DNA of 64,000 nucleotides, taken from assembly GCF_001865675.1 (NCBI RefSeq), contig NZ_CP011319.1, positions 992,001-1,056,000 on the forward strand, read 5' to 3'. The notes below the pieces were generated by a model. The model saw only the letters and a list, made by a program, of their open reading frames with translations. It ran no database searches and was not told the origin of the DNA. This DNA is from Janthinobacterium sp. 1_2014MBL_MicDiv. GTDB lineage: Bacteria; Pseudomonadota; Gammaproteobacteria; Burkholderiales; Burkholderiaceae_D. Shown here piece after piece: positions 42,547-51,807 of the stretch. Position 1 is the stretch's first letter, and every line of letters begins with the position of its first letter. A program made the translations under genes and the position numbers.

Positions 42547-42864
42547 GTGAGAAAATTTTTTGCGGCTTTGTGTTTTTTGTCTTTTTCGATATCCAATGCC
42601 TGCGCCTTAGAGACCGCGGCTGGCAAGGTGATGAATATGGAAGCGACTTATCTTCCCGGGACTATATTTTTCCAGCTTGATGGCGGCAGCGCATCCTGTC
42701 CTGCCGGTGCCCGCATCGAATGGTCCAAGGCCGATCAGGCAAATAATAAAGCGATCTATGCGACCTTGCTGACTTCTTTGGTCTCTGGCGTAAAAGTTGG
42801 TGTCGTGATAAACGACGGCGATAAGACGTGCAAGGGGCAATTTATTTATGTGATAGCCAGCTGA
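42547..42864 (+). CDS. Small secreted protein, second paralogue, GTG start
   Basis: A 105-residue protein with a Sec signal peptide (RKFFAALCFLSFSISNACA) and a mature domain of about 85 residues. Like the upstream gene it has strand-rich ends, two cysteines in matching places (SCPAGARIEW and TCKGQFIY) and a central YATLLTSLVSGVKV helix. The GTG at 42547 is chosen because AGGA lies 6 bp upstream and the signal peptide begins there. It follows its paralogue by 46 bp, so they are probably co-transcribed. Function unknown. Confidence 0.75.
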   Translation: MRKFFAALCFLSFSISNACALETAAGKVMNMEATYLPGTIFFQLDGGSASCPAGARIEWSKADQANNKAIYATLLTSLVSGVKVGVVINDGDKTCKGQFIYVIAS

Positions 42865-43129
42865 TTGTCCCTTTATTCGCAGCGTACTGGATGCGAGTAG
42901 CGGGGAATTGTCGCCACGGCATGTTGCCGTCATGCCCGCTGCTGAGCAGCCGACGATCGCCAGGTGATGCACGAAATGTGGACGGCGATGCGCGCCAGGT
43001 GGCGCCGACAGCATCGCCGGCGGCAGCCGCTGCGGAAGGGGCGCCGCACGCCACCTGCCTTGAGCTTGCTTCTGCCGTCCCCCCTGGCGAATCTTCACGC
43101 TGCCAGCCGCTTCTGGTAAAGTCACGCCC

Positions 43130-43840
43130 ATGAGTAAATTATCCCTAGACCGCATCCTGCAATCGCAGGGTTTTGGCACGCGTAAATATTGCCGTTCCCT
43201 TATCGACGATGGCGATGTCGTCATCGATGGCATCACCCAGACCAATTACCGCACCACCGTCGAGACCGATGGACTGGTGCTGCACGTCTTCGAGGAAGAG
43301 TGGGTCTACCGCCAGCACCTGTACCTGGCGCTGTACAAGCCGGCCAATTTCGAGTGCTCGCGCAAGCCCAGTCACCATCCCGGCGTACTGACCCTGTTGC
43401 CGGAACAGTTCACCTGGCGTGAAGTGCAGCCCGTCGGGCGGCTCGACCACGATACGACCGGCATGCTGCTGATGTCCGACGATGGCCCATTTATCCATGC
43501 GCAATCGTCGCCGAAGCGTCACGTTCCGAAGATTTACCAGGCCACCACGCAAGAGCCCGTCACGGATGAGCTGGTGGCCCTGCTGCTGGCTGGCGTGCAA
43601 TTGCATGACGAACCGGCGCCGCTGGCGGCCCTGGTCTGCGTCAAGCGTGGCGAGCACCAGCTGGAAATTGTGCTCGAGCAAGGCAAATACCACCAGGTCA
43701 AGCGCATGCTGGCCGCCGCCGGCAACCATTGCAGCGCGCTGCACCGTTCCGCCATCGGCAGCCTGACCCTGGAATCGCTGGGCATCGCCGAAGGCGAGTG
43801 GTGCTATCTGACGCCGGAACAACTGGCGCTGCTGGCCTGA
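43130..43840 (+). CDS. rsuA: 16S rRNA pseudouridine516 synthase
   Basis: RsuA-family pseudouridine synthase of 236 residues, acting on U516 of 16S rRNA. An N-terminal S4 domain (LDRILQSQGFGTRKYCRSLIDDGDVVIDG) is followed by the catalytic domain with the active Asp in VGRLDHDTTGMLLM (about residue 105) and a C-terminal KYHQVKRMLAAAGNH motif that is typical of RsuA/RluE/RluF. Among these, length and the S4 domain favour RsuA. It stands alone, with copy 3 of the palindromic element starting 16 bp after its stop. Confidence 0.92.
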   Translation: MSKLSLDRILQSQGFGTRKYCRSLIDDGDVVIDGITQTNYRTTVETDGLVLHVFEEEWVYRQHLYLALYKPANFECSRKPSHHPGVLTLLPEQFTWREVQPVGRLDHDTTGMLLMSDDGPFIHAQSSPKRHVPKIYQATTQEPVTDELVALLLAGVQLHDEPAPLAALVCVKRGEHQLEIVLEQGKYHQVKRMLAAAGNHCSALHRSAIGSLTLESLGIAEGEWCYLTPEQLALLA

Positions 43841-43856
43841 AAACAGCTGGCCTAAG

Positions 43857-43946
43857 CTGCTGCGCGTCGCGCTTTGCGGCCTGCGATGCTCGCCGTGCAC
43901 TGGCACGGCTGCGCTTCTCGGCCGCAAATCACTGCCGCTCGCGATG
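43857..43946 (+). repeat. Dispersed palindromic intergenic element, copy 3 (after rsuA)
   Basis: Plus-strand copy with CTGCGCGTCGCG, outer stem TTTGCGGCC/GGCCGCAAA, inner hairpin GTGC...GCAC, and the end CTGCCGCTCGCGATGG. It begins 16 bp after the rsuA stop in the same orientation. Confidence 0.75.
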
Positions 43947-44054
43947 GTTCTGCCTGAAGCTCCACCTCTCTCCTTAATCGCCAGATGCCGTGATTTCGCG
44001 GCTTTTTGGTGTTTTTAGCCCCCTATTGCCTGCATTTGACGAAGTTTCCCGCAC

Positions 44055-45053
44055 ATGAAATTAGCTACCCTGAACGATGGCACGCGCGATGGCCAGCTGG
44101 CTGTCGTCTCGCGTGACCTGAAAACGGCGCATCTGGCCGACGGCATCGCCTCGACCCTGCAAAAGGCGCTCGACGACTGGAGCTTCATCGCACCCCAGCT
44201 GGACTTGCTGTACCAGACCATCAATAGCGGACGCGGCCATCGTGCCTTCGACTTCGATCCCGCCAACTGCATGGCGCCCTTGCCGCGCAGCAGCCTGCGC
44301 GTGGCGGGCGCCGCTTACCTGCAGCAGATCGAACGGGCTTGCAAGGCCGCCGGGGCGGAAGCGCCCGCCAATCTGCGCGACGCTCCAAGGATGTACCAGG
44401 GCGCCAGCGACGCTTTCCTCGGCGCCCACGAAGACATTACCCTGGCGCACGAGCAGTGGGGCATCGATTACGAAGCGGGCATCGCCGCCATCACGGACGA
44501 TGTCGCCATGGGCTCCACGCCTGACCAGGCGCACCTGAACATCAAGCTGCTGATGCTGGTCAACGACATCACCCTGCGCAACCTGGCGCCCGACGAGCAG
44601 GCCGGCGGCTACGGCTTCCTGCAGGCGAAGCCGGCCATGGCATGTTCTCCCGTGGCCATCACGCCCGACGAGCTGGGCGACGCCTGGCGCGGCGGCAAGG
44701 TGCATTACGCCCTGCGCTGCAGCCTGAATGGCAAGTTGTCGGGCCAGCCCCATGCGGGCGCCGACATGGCTTTCAATTACCCGCAGCTGCTGGCCCATCT
44801 GTGCCAGACGCGCAACGTTCGGGCCGGCGGCGTGGTGAGCGCGGGCGGCGTCGCCAACAAGGAAATCAAGAAGGGTTTTTCCAGTATCGTTGAGCGACGT
44901 AACCAGGAGATGATCGCCGATGGCGTCGCCAGCACGCCGTTCCTGCTGTTTGGCGATGTCGTTCGACTGGAAATGCTGGGCGATGACGGCAAGTCGTTGT
45001 TTGGCGCGATTGAGCAAACCGTAAAGCAAGCCGAGGCGAGAAAAAATCGCTAG
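44055..45053 (+). CDS. Fumarylacetoacetate hydrolase family protein
   Basis: FAH-family enzyme of 332 residues; members cleave C-C bonds of acylpyruvates or act as hydratases and isomerases in aromatic-acid breakdown. The sequence has the family N-terminal domain, a metal-site region (LGAHEDITLAHEQWGIDYEAGIAAI, with Glu and Asp ligands) and C-terminal SAGGVANKE and TPFLLFGDVVRLEMLGDDG. It resembles the fumarylacetoacetase-like group seen beside tyrosine and homogentisate genes, but no such genes are nearby, so the substrate is open. A hairpin follows its stop by 4 bp. Confidence 0.88.
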   Translation: MKLATLNDGTRDGQLAVVSRDLKTAHLADGIASTLQKALDDWSFIAPQLDLLYQTINSGRGHRAFDFDPANCMAPLPRSSLRVAGAAYLQQIERACKAAGAEAPANLRDAPRMYQGASDAFLGAHEDITLAHEQWGIDYEAGIAAITDDVAMGSTPDQAHLNIKLLMLVNDITLRNLAPDEQAGGYGFLQAKPAMACSPVAITPDELGDAWRGGKVHYALRCSLNGKLSGQPHAGADMAFNYPQLLAHLCQTRNVRAGGVVSAGGVANKEIKKGFSSIVERRNQEMIADGVASTPFLLFGDVVRLEMLGDDGKSLFGAIEQTVKQAEARKNR

Positions 45054-45057
45054 GGCC

Positions 45058-45145
45058 CCGAGAAAATGGCCATGACGGCGTTGCAGTCCTTCTCCGTACA
45101 TTCGTGCTGTCTTCGGGGCTGCGCCTTGTCCTGGCCATTTTTCGG
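45058..45145. terminator. Long imperfect hairpin after the FAH gene
   Basis: The arms CCGAGAAAATGGCCA (45058-45072) and TGGCCATTTTTCGG (45132-45145) enclose further partial pairing (GACGGCG against CGCC..GTC). The A-tract and T-tract flanks resemble a bidirectional terminator, and it separates the FAH gene from the flagellar operon. The long loop also fits a degenerate miniature inverted-repeat element. Confidence 0.5.
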
Positions 45146-45313
45146 TCTCCTGTGACGTGGCGCCTGCGGCGCCTTGTTTCATCTAGGCAAAGGAAATGCC
45201 GGGGAAATGCCCCCCTGTTCCGCCGATGGCGTGGGCCCGCTTGAACCGATAATGCGACATGCCCAGTCCGTATTGCGCCTAGCCAGGACGCAGGACTTCA
45301 CCGGAGTTGATTG

Positions 45314-46507
45314 ATGTCGGAAGACAGCGACGCAGAAAAGACCGAAGCCGCGTCACCGAAGCGCCTCGAGCAGGCGCGTGAGGAAGGCGACGTTCCGCGA
45401 TCGCGTGAAGTGGCCACGTTTACGGTGCTGATGGCGTCCGGCTGCTGCCTGTGGTTTGCCGGCGACGCCATCGTGCGCCGGCTGACGGCCGTCATGGTGT
45501 CCGGGCTGACACTCGACCGTGAACAGATACTCAATCCCGATGCGATGATGTTGCGCATCGGCTATGACGTGGGCTCGGTACTGCTGACCTGTTTGCCATA
45601 CGCCGCGGCCATCATGCTCGTGGCGCTGGCCTCGCCCGTGCTGGTCGGTGGCTGGCTGTTCAGTTCCAAGGCGTTTACGCCGAATTTTGGCAAGCTCAAC
45701 CCGATTCGCGGCCTGGGCAATATGGTGTCGAAGAATGCCCTGGTGGAATTGCTGAAGGCCGTCGCCAAGACCATCGTTGTCGGCGTCGTCGCCTGGCTGG
45801 TGATGCAGCATCAAAAGGATGCCGTGCTGGGCTTGTCGGTCGAATCGCTGCGTGCCGGCTCGGCGCACCTGATCAGCTTGCTGATCACGGCCTTTTTGCT
45901 GATCGTCGGCGCGCTGGGCCTGATCGCCGCCATCGACGGCCCCTACCAGATGTGGCACTACGCCAACAAGATGAAGATGACCTTGCAGGAAGTCAAGCAA
46001 GAGTCGAAGGAATCGGACGGCAATCCGCAGATCAAGGCGAAAATCCGCCAGATGCAGCATGAAATGTCGCGCCGCCGCATGATGGCCGACGTGCCGACGG
46101 CCGACGTGGTGGTGACCAACCCGACGCACTATGCGGTGGCGCTGAAATACGGCGAGAATTCGCGCGGCGCGCCGCAGGTGGTGGCCAAGGGCATCGACGA
46201 GGTGGCGGCGAAGATCCGCGAACTGGCCGGCGAGCACAAGGTCGCCATCCTGGAAGCGCCGGCCCTGGCGCGTGCGCTGTACAAGCACACGGAGATCGGC
46301 GACGAGATACCCGAAGCGCTGTACGGCGCCGTGGCCGAGGTGCTGGCGTATGTGTTCCAGCTGCGCAGCTACGGCAAGGGCCAGGGCGAGCGTCCCGACA
46401 AGCCGAAGAAACTGGATGTGCCGCCCGAGCTCGACCCGCAGAACCCCGCATCGCAGACACCGCCCGCAGCAGACGCGGCAGACAAGAATAAAGGAAGTGC
46501 ACCATGA
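45314..46507 (+). CDS. flhB: Flagellar type III export switch protein FlhB
   Basis: Inner-membrane export-gate protein of 397 residues. FlhB switches the export apparatus from rod/hook to filament substrates after self-cleavage. Four transmembrane helices (about 35-55, 90-112, 140-165, 185-210) precede the cytoplasmic domain, and the autocleavage motif NPTH is at residues 269-272. The C-terminal tail is Pro/Ala/Lys-rich. The ATG at 45314 has GGAG 7 bp upstream. It overlaps flhA by 4 bp and begins the flhB-flhA-flhF-flhG-fliA-motC-motD series. Confidence 0.97.
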   Translation: MSEDSDAEKTEAASPKRLEQAREEGDVPRSREVATFTVLMASGCCLWFAGDAIVRRLTAVMVSGLTLDREQILNPDAMMLRIGYDVGSVLLTCLPYAAAIMLVALASPVLVGGWLFSSKAFTPNFGKLNPIRGLGNMVSKNALVELLKAVAKTIVVGVVAWLVMQHQKDAVLGLSVESLRAGSAHLISLLITAFLLIVGALGLIAAIDGPYQMWHYANKMKMTLQEVKQESKESDGNPQIKAKIRQMQHEMSRRRMMADVPTADVVVTNPTHYAVALKYGENSRGAPQVVAKGIDEVAAKIRELAGEHKVAILEAPALARALYKHTEIGDEIPEALYGAVAEVLAYVFQLRSYGKGQGERPDKPKKLDVPPELDPQNPASQTPPAADAADKNKGSAP

Positions 46508-48600
46508 ACGGTTTGACCATGCCAGCCTGGTTGAGCGGATTGAAAGGCAACGCCAGCAAGGGCCTCGCCGCGCCGATCATCATCATCATGCTGCTGGCGA
46601 TGATGGTGCTGCCGCTGCCCGCCTTCATCCTCGACATCTTCTTCAGTTTCAACATCGCGCTGTCCATCATCGTGCTGCTGACGGCGCTGTACACGGTCAA
46701 GCCGCTCGACTTCATGGCCTTCCCGACCATCCTGCTCGTGTCGACCATGCTGCGCCTGTCGCTGAACGTGGCGTCCACGCGCGTGGTGCTGACGGAAGGC
46801 CATACGGGCGCCGACGCGGCCGGCAAGGTGATCGAAGCGTTCGGTCACTTCTTGATTGGCGGTAATTACACGGTCGGTATCGTGGTCTTCATTATTTTGA
46901 CCATCATCAACTTTACCGTCGTCACCAAGGGTGCGGGCCGTATCGCCGAGGTGGGCGCCCGCTTCGCGCTGGACGCCATGCCGGGTAAACAGATGGCCAT
47001 CGACGCCGACCTGAATGCCGGCCTGATCGGCGAAGACGAGGCGCGCCGCCGCCGCACGGAAGTGGCGCAGGAAGCGGAATTCTATGGCGCCATGGACGGT
47101 GCCAGCAAATACGTGCGCGGCGACGCCATCGCCGGCATCATGGTCACCGTCATCAATATCGTCGGCGGCTTGCTGGTGGGCTTGCTGCAGCACGACATGG
47201 GCTTTGCCGATGCGCTCAAGAACTACACCCTGCTGGCCATCGGTGACGGCCTGGTGGCGCAGATTCCTTCGCTGATCATTTCCACGGCGGCCGGTATCGT
47301 CGTCTCGCGCGTGGCCAGCGAGCAGGACATCGGTACCCAGCTGGTGGGGCAATTGTTTGCGAAACCGCAAGTGCTGTACATCACGGCCGGCATCATCGGC
47401 GGCATGGGCTTGATTCCCGGCATGCCGAACATGGTCTTCATCCTGCTGGCGTCCCTGCTGGCCGGTTCCGCGTATCTGATCAGCAAGAAGCGCACGCAGG
47501 CGAAAGAGGCGGCCGAAAAGCCGGCCGAGGTGCAGCAAGCCACGGTGGCGCCCGAGCAGGAAGAGGCCAGCTGGCAAGACATCATGCCCGTCGATACCCT
47601 GGGCCTGGAAGTGGGCTACCGCCTGATTCCGCTGGTCGACAAGACGCAGGGCGGCGAATTGCTCAAGCGCATCAAAGGCATCCGCAAGAAATTCGCCCAG
47701 GAAGTGGGCTTTTTGGCACCGCCCGTGCATATCCGCGACAATCTGGAATTGAAACCGTCGGCCTACCGCATCACGCTCAAGGGCGTGGAAGTGGGGGTTG
47801 GCGAAGCATTCAATGGCCAGTTCCTGGCGATCAACCCCGGCATGGCCAGCGGCACCTTGCCCGGCCTGTCCACGACGGACCCGGCCTTCGGCTTGCCGGC
47901 CACGTGGATCGAGGCCAGCCTGCGCGACCAGGCGCAGTCGATGGGCTACACGGTGGTCGATGCGGGCACCGTGGTGGCCACGCACCTGAACCACCTGATC
48001 ACCTCGCACGCTTCCGAATTGCTGGGCCGCGCGGAAGTGCAGGCGCTGCTCGACCACCTGGGCAAGGATGCGCCGCGCCTGGTGGAGGACCTGGTGCCGA
48101 AGATGCTGTCGCTGTCGACGCTGCAAAAAGTGCTGCAGAACCTGCTGATGGAAGGCGTGCACATCCGCGACATGCGCACCATCATCGAAACCCTGGCCGA
48201 GCACACGGTGCACACGCAGGATCCGAACGACCTGACGGCGCTGGTGCGCGTGGCCCTGGGCCGCGCCATCGTGCAGCAACTGTTCCCCGGCGCGGCCGAA
48301 CTGTCCGTGATGACGCTCGACAGCCGCCTCGAGCGCCTGCTGATGCAGGCGATGGGCAATGGCGGCGATGGCGCGGGCATCGAGCCTGGCCTGGCCGACA
48401 CCATCGCCCACCAGGCGGGCCTGGCCGCGCAGCAGCAGGAAGCGCTGGGCCTGACGCCCGTGCTGCTGGTGCCGGCGCCGCTGCGCGCGCTGCTGTCGCG
48501 CTTCCTGCGCCGCGCCCTGCCGCAGCTGAAGGTGCTGTCGCATGCGGAAGTGCCGGAAACCAAGACCATCCGCGTCACCAGCCTGGTGGGCGCGCAGTAG
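46504..48600 (+). CDS. flhA: Flagellar type III export gate protein FlhA
   Basis: Largest component of the flagellar export gate, 698 residues. The N-terminal half has eight transmembrane helices with the FHIPEP-family cytoplasmic loop (VTKGAGRIAEVGARFALDAMPGKQMAIDADLNAGLI, about residues 140-180). The C-terminal cytoplasmic domain (from about 335) docks chaperone-substrate complexes. AAGGAAG lies 6 bp before the ATG, which overlaps the flhB stop. A strong terminator follows, so flhF probably has its own promoter. Confidence 0.97.
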   Translation: MNGLTMPAWLSGLKGNASKGLAAPIIIIMLLAMMVLPLPAFILDIFFSFNIALSIIVLLTALYTVKPLDFMAFPTILLVSTMLRLSLNVASTRVVLTEGHTGADAAGKVIEAFGHFLIGGNYTVGIVVFIILTIINFTVVTKGAGRIAEVGARFALDAMPGKQMAIDADLNAGLIGEDEARRRRTEVAQEAEFYGAMDGASKYVRGDAIAGIMVTVINIVGGLLVGLLQHDMGFADALKNYTLLAIGDGLVAQIPSLIISTAAGIVVSRVASEQDIGTQLVGQLFAKPQVLYITAGIIGGMGLIPGMPNMVFILLASLLAGSAYLISKKRTQAKEAAEKPAEVQQATVAPEQEEASWQDIMPVDTLGLEVGYRLIPLVDKTQGGELLKRIKGIRKKFAQEVGFLAPPVHIRDNLELKPSAYRITLKGVEVGVGEAFNGQFLAINPGMASGTLPGLSTTDPAFGLPATWIEASLRDQAQSMGYTVVDAGTVVATHLNHLITSHASELLGRAEVQALLDHLGKDAPRLVEDLVPKMLSLSTLQKVLQNLLMEGVHIRDMRTIIETLAEHTVHTQDPNDLTALVRVALGRAIVQQLFPGAAELSVMTLDSRLERLLMQAMGNGGDGAGIEPGLADTIAHQAGLAAQQQEALGLTPVLLVPAPLRALLSRFLRRALPQLKVLSHAEVPETKTIRVTSLVGAQ

Positions 48601-48617
48601 TTGCCTGATAAGCAAGG

Positions 48618-48651
48618 CGGGGCCGTTCCGGCGCGAACGGCCCCGTTTTTT
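48618..48651 (+). terminator. Rho-independent terminator after flhA
   Basis: A perfect 11-bp stem (CGGGGCCGTTC with GAACGGCCCCG), a 6-base loop and TTTTTT, 17 bp after the flhA stop. Confidence 0.92.
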
Positions 48652-48860
48652 ACTTGCCGCACCTCAATTTCCTCACGGCAAACTGAATAACGGGTACTTT
48701 CCCGTCCTGTTCCTTCGATCATTTCCCCAGTGCATCGCTAATAATGGAAACTGTCCGAGTGATCTGTGTCCATGTGGAAGACAGCACTCAAGCAACAGGA
48801 GTCGATGATGGTCACACCGTTCAGCCAGTACTGCGCCACCCCCGCCTCGGGAGGCCGGCC

Positions 48861-50174
48861 ATGAATGTGAAGAAATTTACGGGCGCCTCGTCGCGCGATG
48901 CGCTGCGCAAGGTGCGCGAAGCGCTCGGCCCCGATGCCGTGATCCTGTCGAACCGCCAGGCCGATGGCGTGGTGGAAATCCTCGCGCTGGCCAATGACGA
49001 TGCCGCCTCGCTGGCATCGCCGCCGGCCGCCTCGGAAATGGCCCAGCCGCGTCCCCAGTTGCAGACCCAGTTCGCCACGCCGCAGCGCGCGGCCGCCCCG
49101 GCCCAGCGCCCGGCCGCGCCGCGCCAGGCATCGTCCGAGCCAGTGGACATGGCCCGCATGCAGCAGATGATGGCCAGCGCGCTGGCGCACGTCAAAGAAA
49201 ACGCCGCCGCCGAGATGAGCGGCATGATGAATGAAATCCGCGCCATGCGCGGCATGATGGAAACCCAGCTGGCGGAAATCTCGTGGGGTTCGACGCAGCA
49301 GCGCGAGCCGCAAAAAGCCGTCGTGCTGCGCGAAATGCTGGCGGCCGGCTTCTCGGCCAGCCTGGCGCGCTACCTGATCGACAAGCTGCCCGCCGGCCTG
49401 GACGGCGCGCAAAGCATGCGCTGGATCAAGACCGTGCTCAGCCGTAACCTGAATACTGTCGCCAATGAAGACGCCATGCTCGAGCAGGGCGGCGTATTCG
49501 CGCTGGTGGGCCCGACCGGCGTCGGCAAGACCACCAGCACGGCCAAGCTGGCGGCGCGCTGCGTGATGCGCCACGGCCCGGAAAAGCTGGCCCTGATCAC
49601 CACGGACGCCTACCGTATCGGCGCGCACGAACAGCTGCGCATCTACGGCAAGATCCTCGGCGTGATGGTGCACTCGGTGAAGGACGAGGCCGACTTGCGC
49701 ATCGCCCTGAAGGAATTGAAGAACAAGCACACGGTGCTGATCGACACGGTGGGCGTGAGCCAGCGCGACCAGATGGTGACGGAGCAGGTGGCCATGCTGT
49801 CGGGCGCCGGTGCCGACGTCAAGCGCCTGCTGTGCCTGAATTCGACGGCAACGCAGGAAACGCTCAATGAAGTGGTGCGCGCCTACCAGGGCAGCGGCCT
49901 GGCCGGCTGCATCATGACCAAGCTCGATGAAGCGGCGTCGATCGGCAATGTACTCGACGTGGTGATCCGCCAGAAGCTGAACCTGTTTTATGTGTCGAAC
50001 GGCCAGCGCGTGCCGGAAGACCTGCACCTGGCCGACCGCGCCTACCTGATCGACCGCGCCTTCAAGCTCAAGCGCGATACGGCGGCGACGCAGTTTTCCG
50101 ATGCCGAACTGCCGCTGCTGATGGCGCAGGCCGCCGCCCGCAACAATGAAGCGCGCGGGGTGCACCTTGGCTAA
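48861..50174 (+). CDS. flhF: Flagellar biosynthesis GTPase FlhF
   Basis: SRP-like GTPase that places the flagellum at the pole. The 437-residue protein has an N-terminal B domain (MNVKKFTGASSRDALRKVREALGPDAVILSNR), a Pro/Ala/Gln-rich linker (about 60-110), then the NG domain. The P-loop GPTGVGKTT is at residues 217-225 and is followed by ITTDAYRIGAHEQL and DTVGVSQRD. The ATG at 48861 has GGGAGG 6 bp upstream; the frame is open to 48744 but the added residues are not FlhF-like. It overlaps flhG. Confidence 0.95.
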   Translation: MNVKKFTGASSRDALRKVREALGPDAVILSNRQADGVVEILALANDDAASLASPPAASEMAQPRPQLQTQFATPQRAAAPAQRPAAPRQASSEPVDMARMQQMMASALAHVKENAAAEMSGMMNEIRAMRGMMETQLAEISWGSTQQREPQKAVVLREMLAAGFSASLARYLIDKLPAGLDGAQSMRWIKTVLSRNLNTVANEDAMLEQGGVFALVGPTGVGKTTSTAKLAARCVMRHGPEKLALITTDAYRIGAHEQLRIYGKILGVMVHSVKDEADLRIALKELKNKHTVLIDTVGVSQRDQMVTEQVAMLSGAGADVKRLLCLNSTATQETLNEVVRAYQGSGLAGCIMTKLDEAASIGNVLDVVIRQKLNLFYVSNGQRVPEDLHLADRAYLIDRAFKLKRDTAATQFSDAELPLLMAQAAARNNEARGVHLG

Positions 50175-51030
50175 TTTCGATTTCGACCAGGCCGAAGGCC
50201 TGCGCCGCATGCTGGCCGGCCCGCAGCCGCGCGTCATGACGTTCCTGTCGGCCACGCCGCAGGACGACAAGGGCGCCATGCTGGTCAACCTGGGCGCTTC
50301 GCTCGCGTATGGCGGCAATGAAGTGCTGCTGGTCGACGCCAGCGGCGGCAGCGACGGCGTCGCTTCGCGCCTGGGACTGGCGCACGGCGCCAGCCTGCTC
50401 GACGTGGCGCGCCAGCAGTGCGGCCTGAACCAGGTGATCCACCAGGTGCCGCAGGGCTTCGGCGTGGCCCACCTGGGCGCGCGCAACCACCTGATGGACA
50501 GCAGCGACTATGCGGGCGACGAAGACACGCGCCGCCTGGGCAAGACCTTCGAAGTGATGGCGCGCCAGAGCGGCATCGTGCTGGTCGACGGCGTGGTGGC
50601 CGAGGAGGGCGCATGCTTCCCCGTGCCGCTGATGGCCTCGTCCGACATCGTGGTGCAGGTGTCGAACAGCGCCAATTCGATCAAGGCGGCCTATTGCCTG
50701 ATCAAGCGACTGAACCAGGAGCTGGGACGGCGTCCGTTCGGCATTCTTGTCACCGGCGCTTCCGAATCCGAGGCAAAAGTGGTATACGATAATATGGCGC
50801 AGGCGGCGAGCCGCTACCTGGCCGTGAAACTGACGTCGATGGGGTCGGTGCCGGCCGATGAATACCTGCACCGCGCCGCGCGCCTGGGCCGCAGCGTGGT
50901 CGACGCGTTTCCGCTGGCGGGAGCTTCGGTGGCGTTTCGCGGACTGGCCGAGCGCCTGGTCCGTTCGGCGGCGCCGGTGCTGGGCACCACCTTGTACCAG
51001 ACGGGGAGCGCACACCATTTCAGCGCCTGA
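50167..51030 (+). CDS. flhG: MinD/ParA-like flagellar number regulator FlhG (FleN), degenerate ATP site
   Basis: ParA/MinD-family partner of FlhF that limits flagellar number. The 287-residue product begins with the FlhG activation helix DQAEGLRRML, which stimulates FlhF GTPase. Downstream family motifs are clear (VLLVDASGGSDGVASRLGL, LIKRLNQELGRRPFGILVTGA). The deviant Walker A motif (KGGxGKT) is not recognisable: the segment reads LSATPQDDKGAMLVNLG. I place the start at a TTG (50167) inside the flhF end; an ATG at 50146 would add seven residues and lacks a ribosome site. Confidence 0.9.
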   Translation: MANFDFDQAEGLRRMLAGPQPRVMTFLSATPQDDKGAMLVNLGASLAYGGNEVLLVDASGGSDGVASRLGLAHGASLLDVARQQCGLNQVIHQVPQGFGVAHLGARNHLMDSSDYAGDEDTRRLGKTFEVMARQSGIVLVDGVVAEEGACFPVPLMASSDIVVQVSNSANSIKAAYCLIKRLNQELGRRPFGILVTGASESEAKVVYDNMAQAASRYLAVKLTSMGSVPADEYLHRAARLGRSVVDAFPLAGASVAFRGLAERLVRSAAPVLGTTLYQTGSAHHFSA

Positions 51031-51075
51031 ATCCAACCGTAGCACCAGATAAGACGATAAAACAATAAGCAGCCT

Positions 51076-51807
51076 ATGTACACGGTCAAAGGGAAATCGA
51101 ACAAGGACTATTTGCTGACGGAGCATATCCCGCTGGTGAAGCGTCTGGCGCACCATATGAAGGCGAAATTGCCGCCTTCGGTCGAGGTCGATGACCTGAT
51201 CCAGGCCGGCATGATCGGCCTGCTGGACGCCATCAGCCGCTATGAGGAAACGCATGGCGCGCAGTTCGAGACGTATGCCGTGCTGCGCATCCGCGGCGCC
51301 ATGCTCGACGAGCTGCGCACCAGCGACTGGCTGCCGCGCAGCATGCGCCAGAACATGCGCAAGATCGAAGAGGCGATGAGCATTTTGCAGCAGCGCTTGG
51401 GCCACCCGCCGACGGAGTCGGAAGTGGCGAAACTGCTGAAAATGTCGCTGGCCGACTACCAGGAAATGCTGGGCGACGGCGGCGGCCACCAGCTGGTGTA
51501 CTACGAAGATTTTCATGACCCGGACGGCAATGACAGCTTCCTCGACCGCCATTGCGTGGACGAGGACAGCGACCCCTTGCGGTCCCTGCTCGATACCGAT
51601 TTCCGGCAATCCGTGATCGATGCCATCGACGCGCTGCCGCCACGCGAGAAAATACTCATGGGCCTGTACTACGAAGAAGAACTGAACCTGAAGGAGATCG
51701 GCGCGGTGATGGGCGTATCGGAATCGCGCGTCTCGCAGCTGCATACCCAGGCCGTCGCGCGCCTGCGCGCAACCTTGAGGGAGCAGGCGTGGACTGGTCC
51801 AGCGTAA
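51076..51807 (+). CDS. fliA: RNA polymerase sigma-28 factor FliA
   Basis: Flagellar sigma factor of 243 residues that transcribes late flagellar and chemotaxis genes. Region 2 (LVKRLAHHMKAKLPPSVEVDDLIQAGMIGLLDAISRYEETHGAQFETYAVLRIRGAMLDELR, about 22-85), region 3 and region 4 (KEIGAVMGVSESRVSQLHTQAVARLR near the C-terminus) are all intact. FlgM, its antagonist, is encoded at 57.1 kb. motC starts inside the last 19 bp. The 45-bp gap after flhG has no promoter that I can assign. Confidence 0.97.
   Translation: MYTVKGKSNKDYLLTEHIPLVKRLAHHMKAKLPPSVEVDDLIQAGMIGLLDAISRYEETHGAQFETYAVLRIRGAMLDELRTSDWLPRSMRQNMRKIEEAMSILQQRLGHPPTESEVAKLLKMSLADYQEMLGDGGGHQLVYYEDFHDPDGNDSFLDRHCVDEDSDPLRSLLDTDFRQSVIDAIDALPPREKILMGLYYEEELNLKEIGAVMGVSESRVSQLHTQAVARLRATLREQAWTGPA

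Noticed and set aside
45220..45300. Possible sigma-28 promoter (CCGATAATG) before flhB
   Set aside because: A -10-like string is present but no TAAA-type -35 lies 11-15 bp upstream.
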